22,314 nt of DNA from DATKEU01 sp036493295 (GCA_036493295.1 DASXQB010000297.1:1-22314), one strand, 5' to 3'; positions 7,492-16,341 are shown, numbered from the stretch's first letter. The notes: generated by a model not told the origin, from the letters alone. A program made the numbers and translations.

Positions 7492-7932
7492 ATGGCTGAT
7501 CTTTATGACGTCATGCAAGCGGCGATGCGCGGTGAGTCCGGCGAGGCGCCACCGATCGGAAAACTGCTGGGCATGTCGCTGGTGGCGGTGTCGCCGGGGA
7601 AGGCCACCATGCAGCTAGACGCTGACGAGCGCCTCGCCAACCCGATGGGCACGCTTCATGGCGGCGTCCTTTGCGACCTCGCCGACGCCGCGATGGGGAT
7701 GTCGTTCGCCTCCACCCTGGCCCGCGGCGAGACCTTCACCACCCTCGAATTGAAGATCAACTTCTTGAAGCCGGTGTGGCGCACGCGCCTGCGCGCCGAG
7801 GGCCGGGTGGTGAAAGGCGGCCGCACCGTCAGCCTGATCGAATGCGACGTCTTCGACGAAGGCGGCAGCCTGGTGGCGCGGGCGACCAGCACCTGCTTGA
7901 CCCTGCGCGGGGCCGCCGCACAAGGACGCTAG
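7492..7932 (+). CDS. PaaI-family hotdog thioesterase
   Basis: A 146-residue single hotdog-fold protein expected to hydrolyse aromatic or acyl-CoA thioesters in the cytoplasm. The segment NPMGTLHGGVLCDLADAAMG (residues 50-69) is the hallmark of the PaaI/YbgC-like group: HGG forms the oxyanion/CoA-binding loop, with a downstream Asp at the catalytic position. The strand TTLELKINFLKPV and the later VVKGGRTVSLIECDVFDE fit the central sheet. In-frame starts also exist at 7399 and 7468, but ATG 7492 gives the usual family length and avoids a basic, low-quality N-terminal extension; a GAAGG-like site precedes it. The stop is three bases from the stop of the converging MFS gene. The true substrate is unknown. 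Confidence 0.88.
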   Translation: MADLYDVMQAAMRGESGEAPPIGKLLGMSLVAVSPGKATMQLDADERLANPMGTLHGGVLCDLADAAMGMSFASTLARGETFTTLELKINFLKPVWRTRLRAEGRVVKGGRTVSLIECDVFDEGGSLVARATSTCLTLRGAAAQGR

Positions 7933-7935
7933 ACC

Positions 7936-9084
7936 TCACGGTCGTCTCGCGCGAAGAACCAACGCCACCACGAACGGCAGCAGCTCACCGACGGCAGCCA
8001 GGCGGTACACCGGAGCCGCCGAGCCGAAGGCGTCGAAGGCCCAACCCGACAGCGGGCTGCCGATGGCGCCGCCCAAAGAGAAACAGATCGCGCCATAGAT
8101 CGCCTGGCCGGTGATGCGCAGCGGAGCGGGGACGATGCGGCTCAAGATGCGCACGGTGGCCGCCCAGTACACGCCGAAGGTCGCGCCGTGCAGCACCTGC
8201 AAACCGATGATCGCCGGCGCCGACGTGGCTACGGACAGCAGCGACCAGCGAATGGTCCCGGCGAAAAATGCCATCGCTAGCAAGGCGCTCAGAGAAAATC
8301 GCCGTTCGACGCGGGGAAAAAGCAACAACACGGCGATCTCGGCGATCACGCCGACGGTGCTACCGGTGCCGGTGACGGCGGCCGGAAAACCGCGCTCGCG
8401 CACCAGTACGCCGTAAAGCTGGTAGTACGGAATGGTGCAGATGGTGTGCAGCGTTCCCGCCGCCAGCACCCACAAGAGCGTGCGATTGCGCAGCAGCGCC
8501 AGCAGGTCGTGCCGGCGCGGCGCCGCGGCGACCGCCGGCGACGAAGAAAATCTCCGCGCCGTCGCCGCATACCCCACCGCGCATCCCAGCAGGCCCAGCG
8601 GCACCAGCGCATCGGCGGGACGATCTCCGCGCGCGGTCAGCAGCGCGCCCATGGCCAGCGCGGCGATCACGTACCCGAGCGATCCGAACAAGCGCAGCCG
8701 CGCATAGCCGCCCGCCGCGCCATGGGTGGCTTCGACGGCCAGTCCGTCGACCAGCGGGGTGATGGCGGGGATGGCCAGGCCTTGCAGCATCAGCACGGCG
8801 GCCATCGCCACCGGCGTGCGCACCCACGGCAGAATGCAGGCGGCGGCCAGCGCGCTGATGGTGGCTAGCTTCAGCGCCTGGATGGGCGCACGCGTTCGAT
8901 CGGCCACCATCGCCCAGATGATTCCCGTCGGCGCCGCGGTCAGCGCGCCGATCATTTGCACCGTCCCGATCTGCCGCCCGGAGAATCCCAGTCCGCGCAG
9001 GTACGGCGCGAAGAAGGGAATGCTGATGCCGATCCCTCCGTAATAAAGCAGGTAGAACGCGCGCAGCCGCGCCGGTGTGGTCAC
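7936..9084 (-). CDS. MFS transporter, 3-phenylpropionate permease/MFS_1_like type
   Basis: A 382-residue major facilitator with about 12 hydrophobic helices. The opening LRAFYLLYYGGIGISIPFFAPYL and the segments GFSGRQIGTV and RLRLFGSLGYVIAALAMG resemble the PPP (phenylpropionate/HcaT-like) branch of MFS permeases; only short pieces are quoted here and the substrate is not predictable. Start choice: GTG 9084 overlaps the stop of the previous MFS gene in a GTGA junction. The frame stays open much further upstream, to 9633, but that part is Arg/Ala-rich, lies antisense in frame to the other MFS gene and is not coding. It is the last gene of the opp operon. Either import of a small product or export is possible. 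Confidence 0.85.
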   Translation of the reverse strand: MTTPARLRAFYLLYYGGIGISIPFFAPYLRGLGFSGRQIGTVQMIGALTAAPTGIIWAMVADRTRAPIQALKLATISALAAACILPWVRTPVAMAAVLMLQGLAIPAITPLVDGLAVEATHGAAGGYARLRLFGSLGYVIAALAMGALLTARGDRPADALVPLGLLGCAVGYAATARRFSSSPAVAAAPRRHDLLALLRNRTLLWVLAAGTLHTICTIPYYQLYGVLVRERGFPAAVTGTGSTVGVIAEIAVLLLFPRVERRFSLSALLAMAFFAGTIRWSLLSVATSAPAIIGLQVLHGATFGVYWAATVRILSRIVPAPLRITGQAIYGAICFSLGGAIGSPLSGWAFDAFGSAAPVYRLAAVGELLPFVVALVLRARRP

Positions 9085-10295
9085 GTCCTGGCCTGTGGCC
9101 GCCGGCGCCGCGCCTGTCGATACGGCTGCACGACCGAGATCGACGCCGCGCCGGCCACCAGCAGGGCCAGCGTCACCGTCGCGGCGGCTGCGTGTTGTTC
9201 GTCGGTGACCGCGTGGCCGGTCAGGCCCAACAGCGGTCCGGTGAAGTACCCGAGGCCAATCAACGCTTCGAAGGTGCCGCCAGCGTCGACGGCGGCATGA
9301 CCGATGGCCATCGAATAGTACAGGGCCGCGTAGTACGTCAGGCCCATCCCGACGCCGAAGATCAAAAGACCGAGCAGCAGCAGCGACAACGTTCCGGCCA
9401 AAAGCACGGTGGCCATCCCGCTGGCCAACGCCGCTCCCGCCAGCAGCAGCGTGCCCCAGCGCCCGTGCCAGAAACCGGTGCGCCACATCAGAAACAGCGT
9501 CGCGAACCGCGCCACCATCCAGGTCGCCGCCAGCACACTGTCGGGCACGGCGCCGGCGCCGACGACGGCGAACCGATGCGGCAGCACCGGCGACAGCGTC
9601 GACGACAGGACGTAGCTGAGGGGCAGCAGCCACGACGCCGAGCGCTGCAGCCAGGGATATTCGGCGCCCACCGCGGCTTGCGCCGATTCAGCGCCGTGCG
9701 CGCCCGGCCGCCGCGGCAGCGTGAACAGCACGATGATGCCCAGCGCGTTCACGATCGACGACAGCGCGATGGTCCACAGCACGTCGACCCGCGCCAGCAG
9801 TGGCATCACTAGCAGCGGCACCGCGGTGGCCGGCGTCCAGGTGATGTTGAACCAGCCGATGGCGGCGCGCATGCGGGCGCCGTGGCGGCCGGCGGACAGA
9901 TAGCTCTCGACGATGGGCCAGGTCAGCGCCGAGGCCGCCGCGCCGACCAGCGCCGTCACCCACAGCACCGACGGCGCCGACGGCGCCAGCAGCGGGGCCA
10001 GCGACGCCAGGCCCCAGCTGCCCAGCGTGGCCACCAGCGCACCGCGCGGATTCAAGCGTCCGTGCAGCGCGCGCAACAGGCGCCCCACCGACAGAGCGGC
10101 GACGGCGTAGACCGCGCCCATCACGCTGGCCAGCACCAGGTTGCGGGCCGGCGAAAATCCATACCGCTTGGCGGTGACGAAAAAGATCCCCGCCCAGAAC
10201 GCCCCGCCGCTGACCGAGCCCAGAAACGTCACCGCCAGCACCGACGCCAGCGGCGCCGGACGCTCGACGGAATCAGGGCTCACGGGGAGGGACAA
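9081..10295 (-). CDS. MFS transporter
   Basis: A 404-residue multi-pass inner-membrane protein with about 12 predicted helices in two halves separated by a polar loop near residues 195-215 (RRPGAHGAES region). Features such as GSVSGGAFWAGIFFV, the loop between helices 2 and 3 (GRLLRALHGRLNPRG) and the later MGLTYYAALYYSMA fit MFS permeases; I cannot place it in a subfamily. The chain ends in a basic tail, RQARRRRPQART. The start is probably TTG 10295 (16 bases after oppF); GTG 10283 is an alternative, and neither has a clear ribosome site, which fits translational coupling. The end overlaps the next MFS gene by four bases. Confidence 0.83.
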   Translation of the reverse strand: MSLPVSPDSVERPAPLASVLAVTFLGSVSGGAFWAGIFFVTAKRYGFSPARNLVLASVMGAVYAVAALSVGRLLRALHGRLNPRGALVATLGSWGLASLAPLLAPSAPSVLWVTALVGAAASALTWPIVESYLSAGRHGARMRAAIGWFNITWTPATAVPLLVMPLLARVDVLWTIALSSIVNALGIIVLFTLPRRPGAHGAESAQAAVGAEYPWLQRSASWLLPLSYVLSSTLSPVLPHRFAVVGAGAVPDSVLAATWMVARFATLFLMWRTGFWHGRWGTLLLAGAALASGMATVLLAGTLSLLLLGLLIFGVGMGLTYYAALYYSMAIGHAAVDAGGTFEALIGLGYFTGPLLGLTGHAVTDEQHAAAATVTLALLVAGAASISVVQPYRQARRRRPQART

Positions 10296-10311
10296 CGCGC
10301 GGAAGACTAAC

Positions 10312-11382
10312 TCATCGCGCGGAGCGATCCAGAAGGTGGCAGGCGGCGAACTGTCCGGGCGCGGCCTCGTACGTGGCGGGTTCTTCGCGCGGGCAACGCT
10401 CGAACGCTTGCGGGCAACGGGTGTGAAAGCGGCAACCGGACGGCGGCGACAGCGGGCTTGGCACGTCGCCGGTGAGGACGATCGGTTGCCGGCGGCGTTC
10501 GGCGTCGGGATCGGGCACCGGGACGGCAGAGATGAGTGCCTGGCTGTACGGGTGGGCCGGCGCGCGCACCAGCGTCTCGGTGTCGGCGACCTCGACGATG
10601 CGGCCCAGGTACATCACGGCGATGCGATCGGAGATGTGGCGCACCGCCGCCAGATCGTGGGCGATGAAGACGTAGGTCAGGCCCAGATCGCGCTGCAGAT
10701 CTTTCAACAGATTCAGGATCTGGGCCTGGATGGAAACGTCCAGGGCGCTGATCGGTTCGTCGCAGATGACAATCTCGGGCGACAAGGCCAGGGCGCGGGC
10801 GATGCCGATGCGCTGGCGCTGGCCGCCGGAGAATTCGTGCGGATACCGGCGCACGTAGCGGGGATCCATGCCCACCCGTTCCAGCAACTGCTGCACGCGG
10901 CGGCGCAAGCCATCGCCGCTGGCGACGGCGAAGTTCACCAGCGGCTCTGAAACGATCTGCTCGATGGTCATGCGCGGGTTCAAGCTGGCGTAGGGATCTT
11001 GAAAGATCATCTGCATGCGCCGCCGCAGATCGTGCAGCGGTTGCGACCAGCGCCAGGTGCCAAACTGCTTGCGCCAGAGGCCGGACAGTTCACGGCCATC
11101 GAAGGTAATCTGTCCGCTGGTGGGGCGCAGCAGTTGCAGCACCGCGCGGCCGGTGGTGGATTTTCCGCAGCCGCTTTCGCCCACCAGGCCCAGCGTTTCG
11201 CCGCGGCGGACGTCGAAGCTGACGCCGTCGACGGCCTTCACCAGCGCGGGCGCCCGGCCGACGCCGCCACCGACGGGAAAGTGCACGCGCAGGTCGCGCA
11301 CGCTCAGCAGCACGTCGCCGGCTTTCGTCGACGTCGACGTCGACGTCGGCGCGGCGGCGGCGGTGGCGTTAGCCTTGCCCAT
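10312..11382 (-). CDS. oppF: Oligopeptide ABC transporter ATP-binding protein OppF/DppF-like
   Basis: A 356-residue ATPase that pairs with OppD to power peptide import. Walker A is GESGCGKST (residues 68-76), the Q-loop Gln is at 128 (MIFQDPYASLNPR), the signature FSGGQRQRIGIARAL is at 184-198, and Walker B IVICDEP is at 204-210. The C-terminal oligo_HPY region has the cysteine pattern GCRFHTRC, followed by further cysteines. The N-terminus has an unusual STSTST stretch coded by a hexanucleotide repeat, and the gene starts 14 bases inside the end of oppD. A GGGAGG site lies about 12 bases before ATG 11382. OppF and OppD are similar but distinct, as in normal heterodimers. Confidence 0.92.
   Translation of the reverse strand: MGKANATAAAAPTSTSTSTKAGDVLLSVRDLRVHFPVGGGVGRAPALVKAVDGVSFDVRRGETLGLVGESGCGKSTTGRAVLQLLRPTSGQITFDGRELSGLWRKQFGTWRWSQPLHDLRRRMQMIFQDPYASLNPRMTIEQIVSEPLVNFAVASGDGLRRRVQQLLERVGMDPRYVRRYPHEFSGGQRQRIGIARALALSPEIVICDEPISALDVSIQAQILNLLKDLQRDLGLTYVFIAHDLAAVRHISDRIAVMYLGRIVEVADTETLVRAPAHPYSQALISAVPVPDPDAERRRQPIVLTGDVPSPLSPPSGCRFHTRCPQAFERCPREEPATYEAAPGQFAACHLLDRSAR
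11326..11348. repeat. Hexanucleotide (CGTCGA) tandem repeat in oppF
   Basis: Three complete CGTCGA units plus CGTCG, coding for alternating Ser-Thr near residue 13-19 of OppF. Copy-number change would keep the frame. Confidence 0.8.
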
Positions 11383-12391
11383 GCTTGGACAGCGCCTCCC
11401 AGCAGTAGACGTCGCGGGCCGCTCCCAACGTCAGCACCGGCGGGTATTCGCGGCCGCATCGTTCCTGGGCCACGTCGCAGCGCGGGCGAAACGGGCAGCC
11501 GGGCGGCAGCGCCGACAGATCAGGCGGCAATCCCGGGATCGATCGCAGCGCGCCGGCTTGCTCGCGATCCAGGCGCGGGATGCTGCGCAGAAGGCCGCGC
11601 GTGTACGGGTGCTGCGGGTCGCGAAAGATCTCCGTGGCCGCGCCGGTCTCGACGATGCGGCCGGCGTACATCACCGCCACCCGATCGGCCATCCCCGCCA
11701 CCACGCCCAGATCGTGGGTGATCAAGATGACGCTGGTGCCAAGCTCGGTCTGCAGGCCTTTGATGAGCCGCAGGATCTGCGCCTGGATGGTGACGTCCAG
11801 GGCCGTGGTCGGCTCGTCGGCGATCAGAAGCTGCGGTTCGCACAGCAAGGCCATGGCGATCATCACCCGCTGGCGCATACCGCCGGAAAATTCGTGCGGG
11901 TGGTTGTGAATGCGGCGGGCGGCGTCGGGGATGCCGACCTTGCCCAACATCTGAATCGCCCGGGCGCGGGCGTCGGCGCGCGACAGGCCGCGGTGCAGTT
12001 CCAGCACTTCGGTCAGCTGCCGCTCGACGGTCAGGTACGGGTTCAGCGACGTCATCGGATCCTGGAAGATCATGGCGATGCGGTTGCCGCGCAGGCGGCG
12101 CAGCTCGTGCTCGGGCAGCGTCATCAGGTCGCGGCCGTCGAACATGATCTGCCCGCTGGGATGACTGGCCGGCGGCCGCGGCAAAAGCTGCATCAACGAC
12201 AAGCTGGTGACCGATTTGCCCGAGCCGCTTTCCCCGACGATGCCCAGCGTTTCGCCGCGCCCAAGCGCGAACGACACGCCGTCGACCGCCTTCACCAAAC
12301 CGTCGTCGGTGCGAAAGTACGTGCGAAGCTCGCGCACCGAAAGAATCGGCGCGCCGGCGGCCTGTGGGGCAGGGGCGGCGGCGCTGGTCAT
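11369..12391 (-). CDS. oppD: Oligopeptide ABC transporter ATP-binding protein OppD/DppD-like
   Basis: A 340-residue ATPase of the peptide/nickel ABC family. Walker A GESGSGKS is at residues 53-60, the Q-loop is in MIFQDPMTSLNPYL (107-120), the signature FSGGMRQRVMIAMAL is at 168-182, and Walker B LLIADEP is at 188-194, followed by the D-loop and H-switch (LITHDLGVV). The C-terminal oligo_HPY segment has GCPFRPRCDVAQERC, a conserved Cys cluster in this family. The start ATG 12391 is four bases after the oppC stop, so the genes are co-translated. The Ala/Pro-rich first 13 residues are variable and lie before the ABC core. Confidence 0.93.
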   Translation of the reverse strand: MTSAAAPAPQAAGAPILSVRELRTYFRTDDGLVKAVDGVSFALGRGETLGIVGESGSGKSVTSLSLMQLLPRPPASHPSGQIMFDGRDLMTLPEHELRRLRGNRIAMIFQDPMTSLNPYLTVERQLTEVLELHRGLSRADARARAIQMLGKVGIPDAARRIHNHPHEFSGGMRQRVMIAMALLCEPQLLIADEPTTALDVTIQAQILRLIKGLQTELGTSVILITHDLGVVAGMADRVAVMYAGRIVETGAATEIFRDPQHPYTRGLLRSIPRLDREQAGALRSIPGLPPDLSALPPGCPFRPRCDVAQERCGREYPPVLTLGAARDVYCWEALSKHGQG

Positions 12392-12395
12392 GCCG

Positions 12396-13316
12396 TCACC
12401 GTTTCATCTGCGGGTCCAGCGCGTCCCGCAGCCCGTCGCCAAGGAAGTTCAAACAGAACAGCAGCAGCGTCATCACCGCGCCGGGGAAGGCCAGCTCCCA
12501 CCAGAAGATCGTCATGTGGCGGGCGCCGTCGTTGATCAGCGCGCCCAGGCTGGGCCGCGGCGCCTGCACGCCCAGGCCCAGGAATGAAAGAAACGCTTCC
12601 TGCAGGATCATCTCCGGCACGGTCAGCGTGAAGTACACGATGATGGGCCCGATGGCGTTCGGAATCAGGTGGCGAAGCAAGATCCCACGCGCGTTGGTGC
12701 CCACGCTGCGCGCCGCTTGCACGAACTCGCGTTCCTTCAGGCTCAAGGTCTGCCCGCGCACGATGCGCGCCGTGGTCAGCCAGCCGACGAAGCCCAGCGC
12801 GAAGAACAGCATGACCAGGCTGCGCTCGAAGATCGTCGCCAGGATGATGATCAAGAACATGTAGGGCAGCGAATAAATGATGTCCACGATGCGCATCAGG
12901 AGGCCGTCGACGCGCCCGCCGGCGTAACCCGAAATGGCGCCGTACATCGTGCCGATCACCGCGGCCACCGTCGCCGACAGCAGACCGACCACCAGGCTGA
13001 TCTGTCCGCCGAACATCACCCGGGTCAGCAGATCACGCCCGAAAAAATCGGTGCCGAACCAGTGTTGGCCTGATGGCCCGCGGGCGCCGTAGGCCAGATT
13101 CTGATCGGCATAGCCGTAACCCCAGATCGCCTTGACCACGAACGGCCCAAGAAAACAGACCAGCACGAGCAGCACCGTGATGACCCCGCCGGCGACGGCC
13201 GCGCGGTTCTTGCGCAGGCGTTTCCAGGCGTCTTGCCACAGCGACGTTCCAACCACCAGCTCGGTCGGGTGTTCGGGCGTGGACGCCGTCGCCGCTGCTG
13301 GCACCGGCGCGGTCAT
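12396..13316 (-). CDS. oppC: Oligopeptide ABC transporter permease OppC/DppC-like
   Basis: A 306-residue inner-membrane permease. The N-terminal tail (WQDAWKRLRKNRAAVAG) before the first helix is typical of OppC, and the HWFGTDFFGRDLLTRVMFGG segment is its hallmark. About six helices follow. The EAA loop that contacts the ATPases is FVQAARSVGTNARGILLRHL. Start: ATG 13316 overlaps the oppB stop in an ATGA junction; the frame is open further upstream to 13913, but that is antisense-like Arg-rich sequence within oppB and is not coding. The chain ends in DGLRDALDPQMKR, the usual OppC tail. Confidence 0.93.
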   Translation of the reverse strand: MTAPVPAAATASTPEHPTELVVGTSLWQDAWKRLRKNRAAVAGGVITVLLVLVCFLGPFVVKAIWGYGYADQNLAYGARGPSGQHWFGTDFFGRDLLTRVMFGGQISLVVGLLSATVAAVIGTMYGAISGYAGGRVDGLLMRIVDIIYSLPYMFLIIILATIFERSLVMLFFALGFVGWLTTARIVRGQTLSLKEREFVQAARSVGTNARGILLRHLIPNAIGPIIVYFTLTVPEMILQEAFLSFLGLGVQAPRPSLGALINDGARHMTIFWWELAFPGAVMTLLLFCLNFLGDGLRDALDPQMKR

Positions 13317-14239
13317 TCGTACCGCACCCGCGGATCCAAAAATCCATAGGCGATGTCGACGATCAAGTTCATCACCAGCAAGAACACCGAGTACAGAACG
13401 ACGATCCCCATCACCAGGAAGTAATCGCGGTTGAAAGCCGCGTCGACGAAGTAAGGGCCGATGCCCGGCGTGGCGAAGATCTTCTCGACCACCACGCTGC
13501 CCACCATGATGTTGGCGATGGCCGGGCCCAGGAACGTCACCACCGGTAAGAGACCGCCTTGCAGCATGTGCCGCCACACCACCAGGCGCTCGGGCAGACC
13601 CTTGGCGTGCGCGGTGCGGACAAAGTCGGAACGAATGACCTCCAGCAATCCGCCGCGCGTCAGCCGTGCGATGTACGCGGCGTACGCCGTGCCCAGCGTC
13701 AGCGCCGGCAAGATCACATGCGTGATCCCGCCCCAGCCCGACGGTGGCAGCAGATAAAAGCGCAAGGCCAAGACCAGCACCAGCAGCGGCCCCATCACGA
13801 ACGTCGGCACGCTGATGCCGATCATGGCCAGGCCCATCACGCCGTGGTCCCAGCGTGTGTTCTGGCGGATGGCGCCGACGATGCCGGCGCCGATGCCCAG
13901 AATCAGCGCCCACAGCAGCGCCGCCGCGCCCAGGGTCAACGTGGCAGGGAATCCGTCGGCGATGATCTCGTTGACTGTGCGCTGCGGATATTTCGTCGAC
14001 AGTCCCAGATCGCCGTGCAGCAGTTTGCCGACGTAACTGAGCAGTTGAACGGTCAGCGGTTTGTCGAAGCCATAGTGCGCTTGCAGATCTTTCAGCACTT
14101 CGGGCGGCACCTTGCGCTCGGCGGAGAACGGCGAGCCGGGGGCCAGGCGAATGACCAGGAACGACAGCACGACGATGATCAGCAGCGTCGGGATCAAGCC
14201 CAGCGCCCGGCGGATGGCAAAGCGGGTCACGCCGCTCAT
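13313..14239 (-). CDS. oppB: Oligopeptide ABC transporter permease OppB/DppB-like
   Basis: A 308-residue inner-membrane permease with six helices. The N-terminus FAIRRALGLIPTLLIIVVLSFLVIRL is the usual OppB first helix (quoted here only by its start), followed by LAPGSPF. The long periplasmic stretch (residues about 36-95) includes LQAHYGFDKPL, also typical. The EAA loop is VRTAHAKGLPERLVVWRHML, and the chain ends VDIAYGFLDPRVRYE. The ATG at 14239 overlaps the oppA stop codon (ATGA). Codons further upstream to 14347 are in an overlapping frame of oppA and are ignored. Confidence 0.93.
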   Translation of the reverse strand: MSGVTRFAIRRALGLIPTLLIIVVLSFLVIRLAPGSPFSAERKVPPEVLKDLQAHYGFDKPLTVQLLSYVGKLLHGDLGLSTKYPQRTVNEIIADGFPATLTLGAAALLWALILGIGAGIVGAIRQNTRWDHGVMGLAMIGISVPTFVMGPLLVLVLALRFYLLPPSGWGGITHVILPALTLGTAYAAYIARLTRGGLLEVIRSDFVRTAHAKGLPERLVVWRHMLQGGLLPVVTFLGPAIANIMVGSVVVEKIFATPGIGPYFVDAAFNRDYFLVMGIVVLYSVFLLVMNLIVDIAYGFLDPRVRYE

Positions 14240-16233
14240 CGCGCGCCGTCCGCGGTGACGGGCGCCGGCGGCAGGGTCGGCATCGGCGGCGGCGGATCTT
14301 CCTGTGCGACCGGTGGCGTGTCTTTGTAGAAACGCGGATCGATCCACCAGTACTTCATCATCGAGTGAGTCTGAATGTTGCCCCAGAAGCCGCGCAAGTA
14401 AGGTTTGGCTAGCTCGTTGCGGGTGTAGATGTAGATCGGCATCATCGGCATCTGGGCCATCGCCAGCTCTTCCGCCTGGCGCAGCAGCTTCATGCGCGCC
14501 ACCTGATCCAGCGTGCTATTTCCTTCCGCCAGCAAGCGGTCGTACTCGGAATTGCGCCAGTTCGAGTTGTTGTTGTTGCTCTGGCCGGTCAGCAGTTCAA
14601 GAAACGTGTAGGGATCTGGATAGTCGCCCACCCAGGCGCCGCGCGAGATCTGAAAGTCCATCGCCTGCTGCCGCGCCAGATAGACCTTCCATTCCAGATT
14701 CGCGATCTCGACGTCCAGGCCCAGGTGCTTCTTCCACATCTGCTGGATGGCCTGGGCAACCGTGCGGTGGCTTTCCATCGTGTTGTAGATGACGGTCATC
14801 TTCGGCAGCGGGTGCTGGTCGTCGAAGCCGGCCTCTTTCAGCAGCCGGCGCGCCTCCACCGGATCGAACAGCGTCGCCGGCGGGCTGTGATAGCCGGCCA
14901 GTCCGTCGGGCACCAACGTGGCGCTGGGGATCTGGTGGCCGCGAGTGACGAACTCGGTGATGCCCTGGCGATCGACGGCCAGGCTCAGCGCCCGCCGCAC
15001 CCGCGCGTCGTCGAGGGGCGGCACCTTGGTGTTGAACCAGTAGAAATAGACCGCCAGGAACGGGTGCGAGACGAAGTCTTTCATCGGCCGCAGGTAGTCC
15101 AAAAATTCGGGCGGCAGATTCGCGGTCGAGCCGATGTAGTCGACTTCCCCGGTCTTATAAAGGTTGAGGACCGTGTTTTCGTCTTCGACCATCAACAGGC
15201 GAATGCGCGGCGTGCGCACGTTGGCGCTGTCCCAGTAGTACGGATTCTTCTCCAGCGTCATGTACTGCCGAAATTTCCATTCCTTCAAGACGTAGGGCCC
15301 GTTCGAGACGAAGTACTCGGGACGCGTCCACAGATCGGTGTTCTTGCCCTCTTTCTCCAGGCGCTCCAGCACGTGCCGCGGAACCGGCATCGCCGTATAG
15401 AACGCCAGCAAGCTGAGAAAATACGGCACCGGATATTCCAGCTTCACTTCAAGCCGATCGTCGTCCAGGGCGTGCACCCCGACCACCGTGCCGTCGGCGA
15501 TCTTCACCGTCAGCGGCGCGGTCGCGCCGGCGATGATCTTGCCGTTCAGCGCGGCGATCACCTTGGCTTTGTCGGCGGCCGCGGCGGCGCCTTCGGCTTT
15601 TACGAACGCGAAGGCCCAGCCGTGCGCGCGGTCGATCTTCGTCTTGGCGATCGCGGCCAGCGGCGCCAGCAGCGCCTCCAGTTTTGCCGTCTCGAAATCC
15701 GCGGGCAGCCCGCCGATCCACAGCGCGCGTTCGCCGAAGGCTTCGGCGTTCTCCAGCGGATAAAGGAACGTGTTGTATTTCGATCCGGTGGCCGGATCGA
15801 GGACGCGCTTCCACGAGTACACGAAGTCCTCGGCGGTCAGTGCGTGGCCGTCCGACCATTGCGTCGGCCGCAGCCAGAACGTGTACCGCTTGCCGCCGTC
15901 GGCGATCGACCAGGTGCGGGCTATCTCCGGCATTGGTTGCAACGTCTTCGGGTGCGGCTGGGTGAGGCCGGCGAAGGTGTTCATGTCGATCACCGAGCCG
16001 GCGTTCTCCGCGCACTTGCCGGGATCGATCCACTCCGGTTCGGTGCCGTTGTTGGTCCAGATTTCGTCGGGGGGATGTCGGGGCGTCACCGTTCCGTAAA
16101 AGCCGGGCGCCGAACGCCGGCAGCCCCCCGCCGCCAGGAGGGCGGCGACCACGACAAACCCCAGCGATAGGACGCTTCTGGCCCACCCGCCGCAGGGCGA
16201 CAACAACTGCTTTTTGCGCACGGAGGCAGGCAA
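14236..16233 (-). CDS. oppA: Oligopeptide-binding lipoprotein OppA-like (SBP family 5), with an internal insertion
   Basis: A 665-residue substrate-binding protein that captures peptides in the periplasm and delivers them to OppBC. The signal peptide ends LLAAGG before a Cys at about residue 38. The body follows E. coli OppA closely: NNGTEPEWIDP, FVYSWKRVLDP, YPVPYF, VSNGPYVLKEW, ARVRRALSLAVDR, MTVIYNTMESHR, RGAWVGDYPDPYTFLELL and WWIDPRF. Between the FLYPLENAEAF segment and ALDDDRLEVKLE there are about 80 residues where the E. coli protein has about 20, and the C-terminus has a Pro-rich tail, so it is longer than usual (about 540). The start is TTG 16233; GTG 16221 (MRKKQ) is equally possible, and neither has a clear ribosome site. 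It is the first gene of the operon and is divergent from the VPEID gene. Confidence 0.92.
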   Translation of the reverse strand: MPASVRKKQLLSPCGGWARSVLSLGFVVVAALLAAGGCRRSAPGFYGTVTPRHPPDEIWTNNGTEPEWIDPGKCAENAGSVIDMNTFAGLTQPHPKTLQPMPEIARTWSIADGGKRYTFWLRPTQWSDGHALTAEDFVYSWKRVLDPATGSKYNTFLYPLENAEAFGERALWIGGLPADFETAKLEALLAPLAAIAKTKIDRAHGWAFAFVKAEGAAAAADKAKVIAALNGKIIAGATAPLTVKIADGTVVGVHALDDDRLEVKLEYPVPYFLSLLAFYTAMPVPRHVLERLEKEGKNTDLWTRPEYFVSNGPYVLKEWKFRQYMTLEKNPYYWDSANVRTPRIRLLMVEDENTVLNLYKTGEVDYIGSTANLPPEFLDYLRPMKDFVSHPFLAVYFYWFNTKVPPLDDARVRRALSLAVDRQGITEFVTRGHQIPSATLVPDGLAGYHSPPATLFDPVEARRLLKEAGFDDQHPLPKMTVIYNTMESHRTVAQAIQQMWKKHLGLDVEIANLEWKVYLARQQAMDFQISRGAWVGDYPDPYTFLELLTGQSNNNNSNWRNSEYDRLLAEGNSTLDQVARMKLLRQAEELAMAQMPMMPIYIYTRNELAKPYLRGFWGNIQTHSMMKYWWIDPRFYKDTPPVAQEDPPPPMPTLPPAPVTADGAR

Positions 16234-16312
16234 TTTCCGGCTCAGGCGGACGCAGTGTACGCTGAGAGTGTGGCGTAAGTCCGCCTTCTCCTTGGGCCTT
16301 ATCTCATTGTTG

Positions 16313-16341
16313 TAGAAACGTACGGCAACGTACTATTTCTA
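16313..16341. repeat. Imperfect inverted repeat, candidate operator
   Basis: TAGAAACGTAC (16313-16323) faces GTACTATTTCTA (16330-16341), whose reverse complement is TAGAAATAGTAC. The arms match except near the CG/TAG step, with a six-base spacer. It overlaps the candidate plus-strand promoter. Confidence 0.45.

Noticed and set aside
9085..9633. Upstream extension of the second MFS gene
   Set aside because: The added 183 codons are Arg/Ala-rich, overlap the first MFS gene in another frame, and the GTGA junction at 9081-9084 gives a proper start.
11015..12535. Long open frame on the plus strand across oppF and oppD (506 codons)
   Set aside because: It is antisense to two ATPases with all motifs intact; the composition is low-complexity Arg/Ala/His.
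14725..16170. Long open frame on the plus strand opposite oppA (481 codons)
   Set aside because: It is antisense to a well-supported OppA and shows no recognisable domain or signal.
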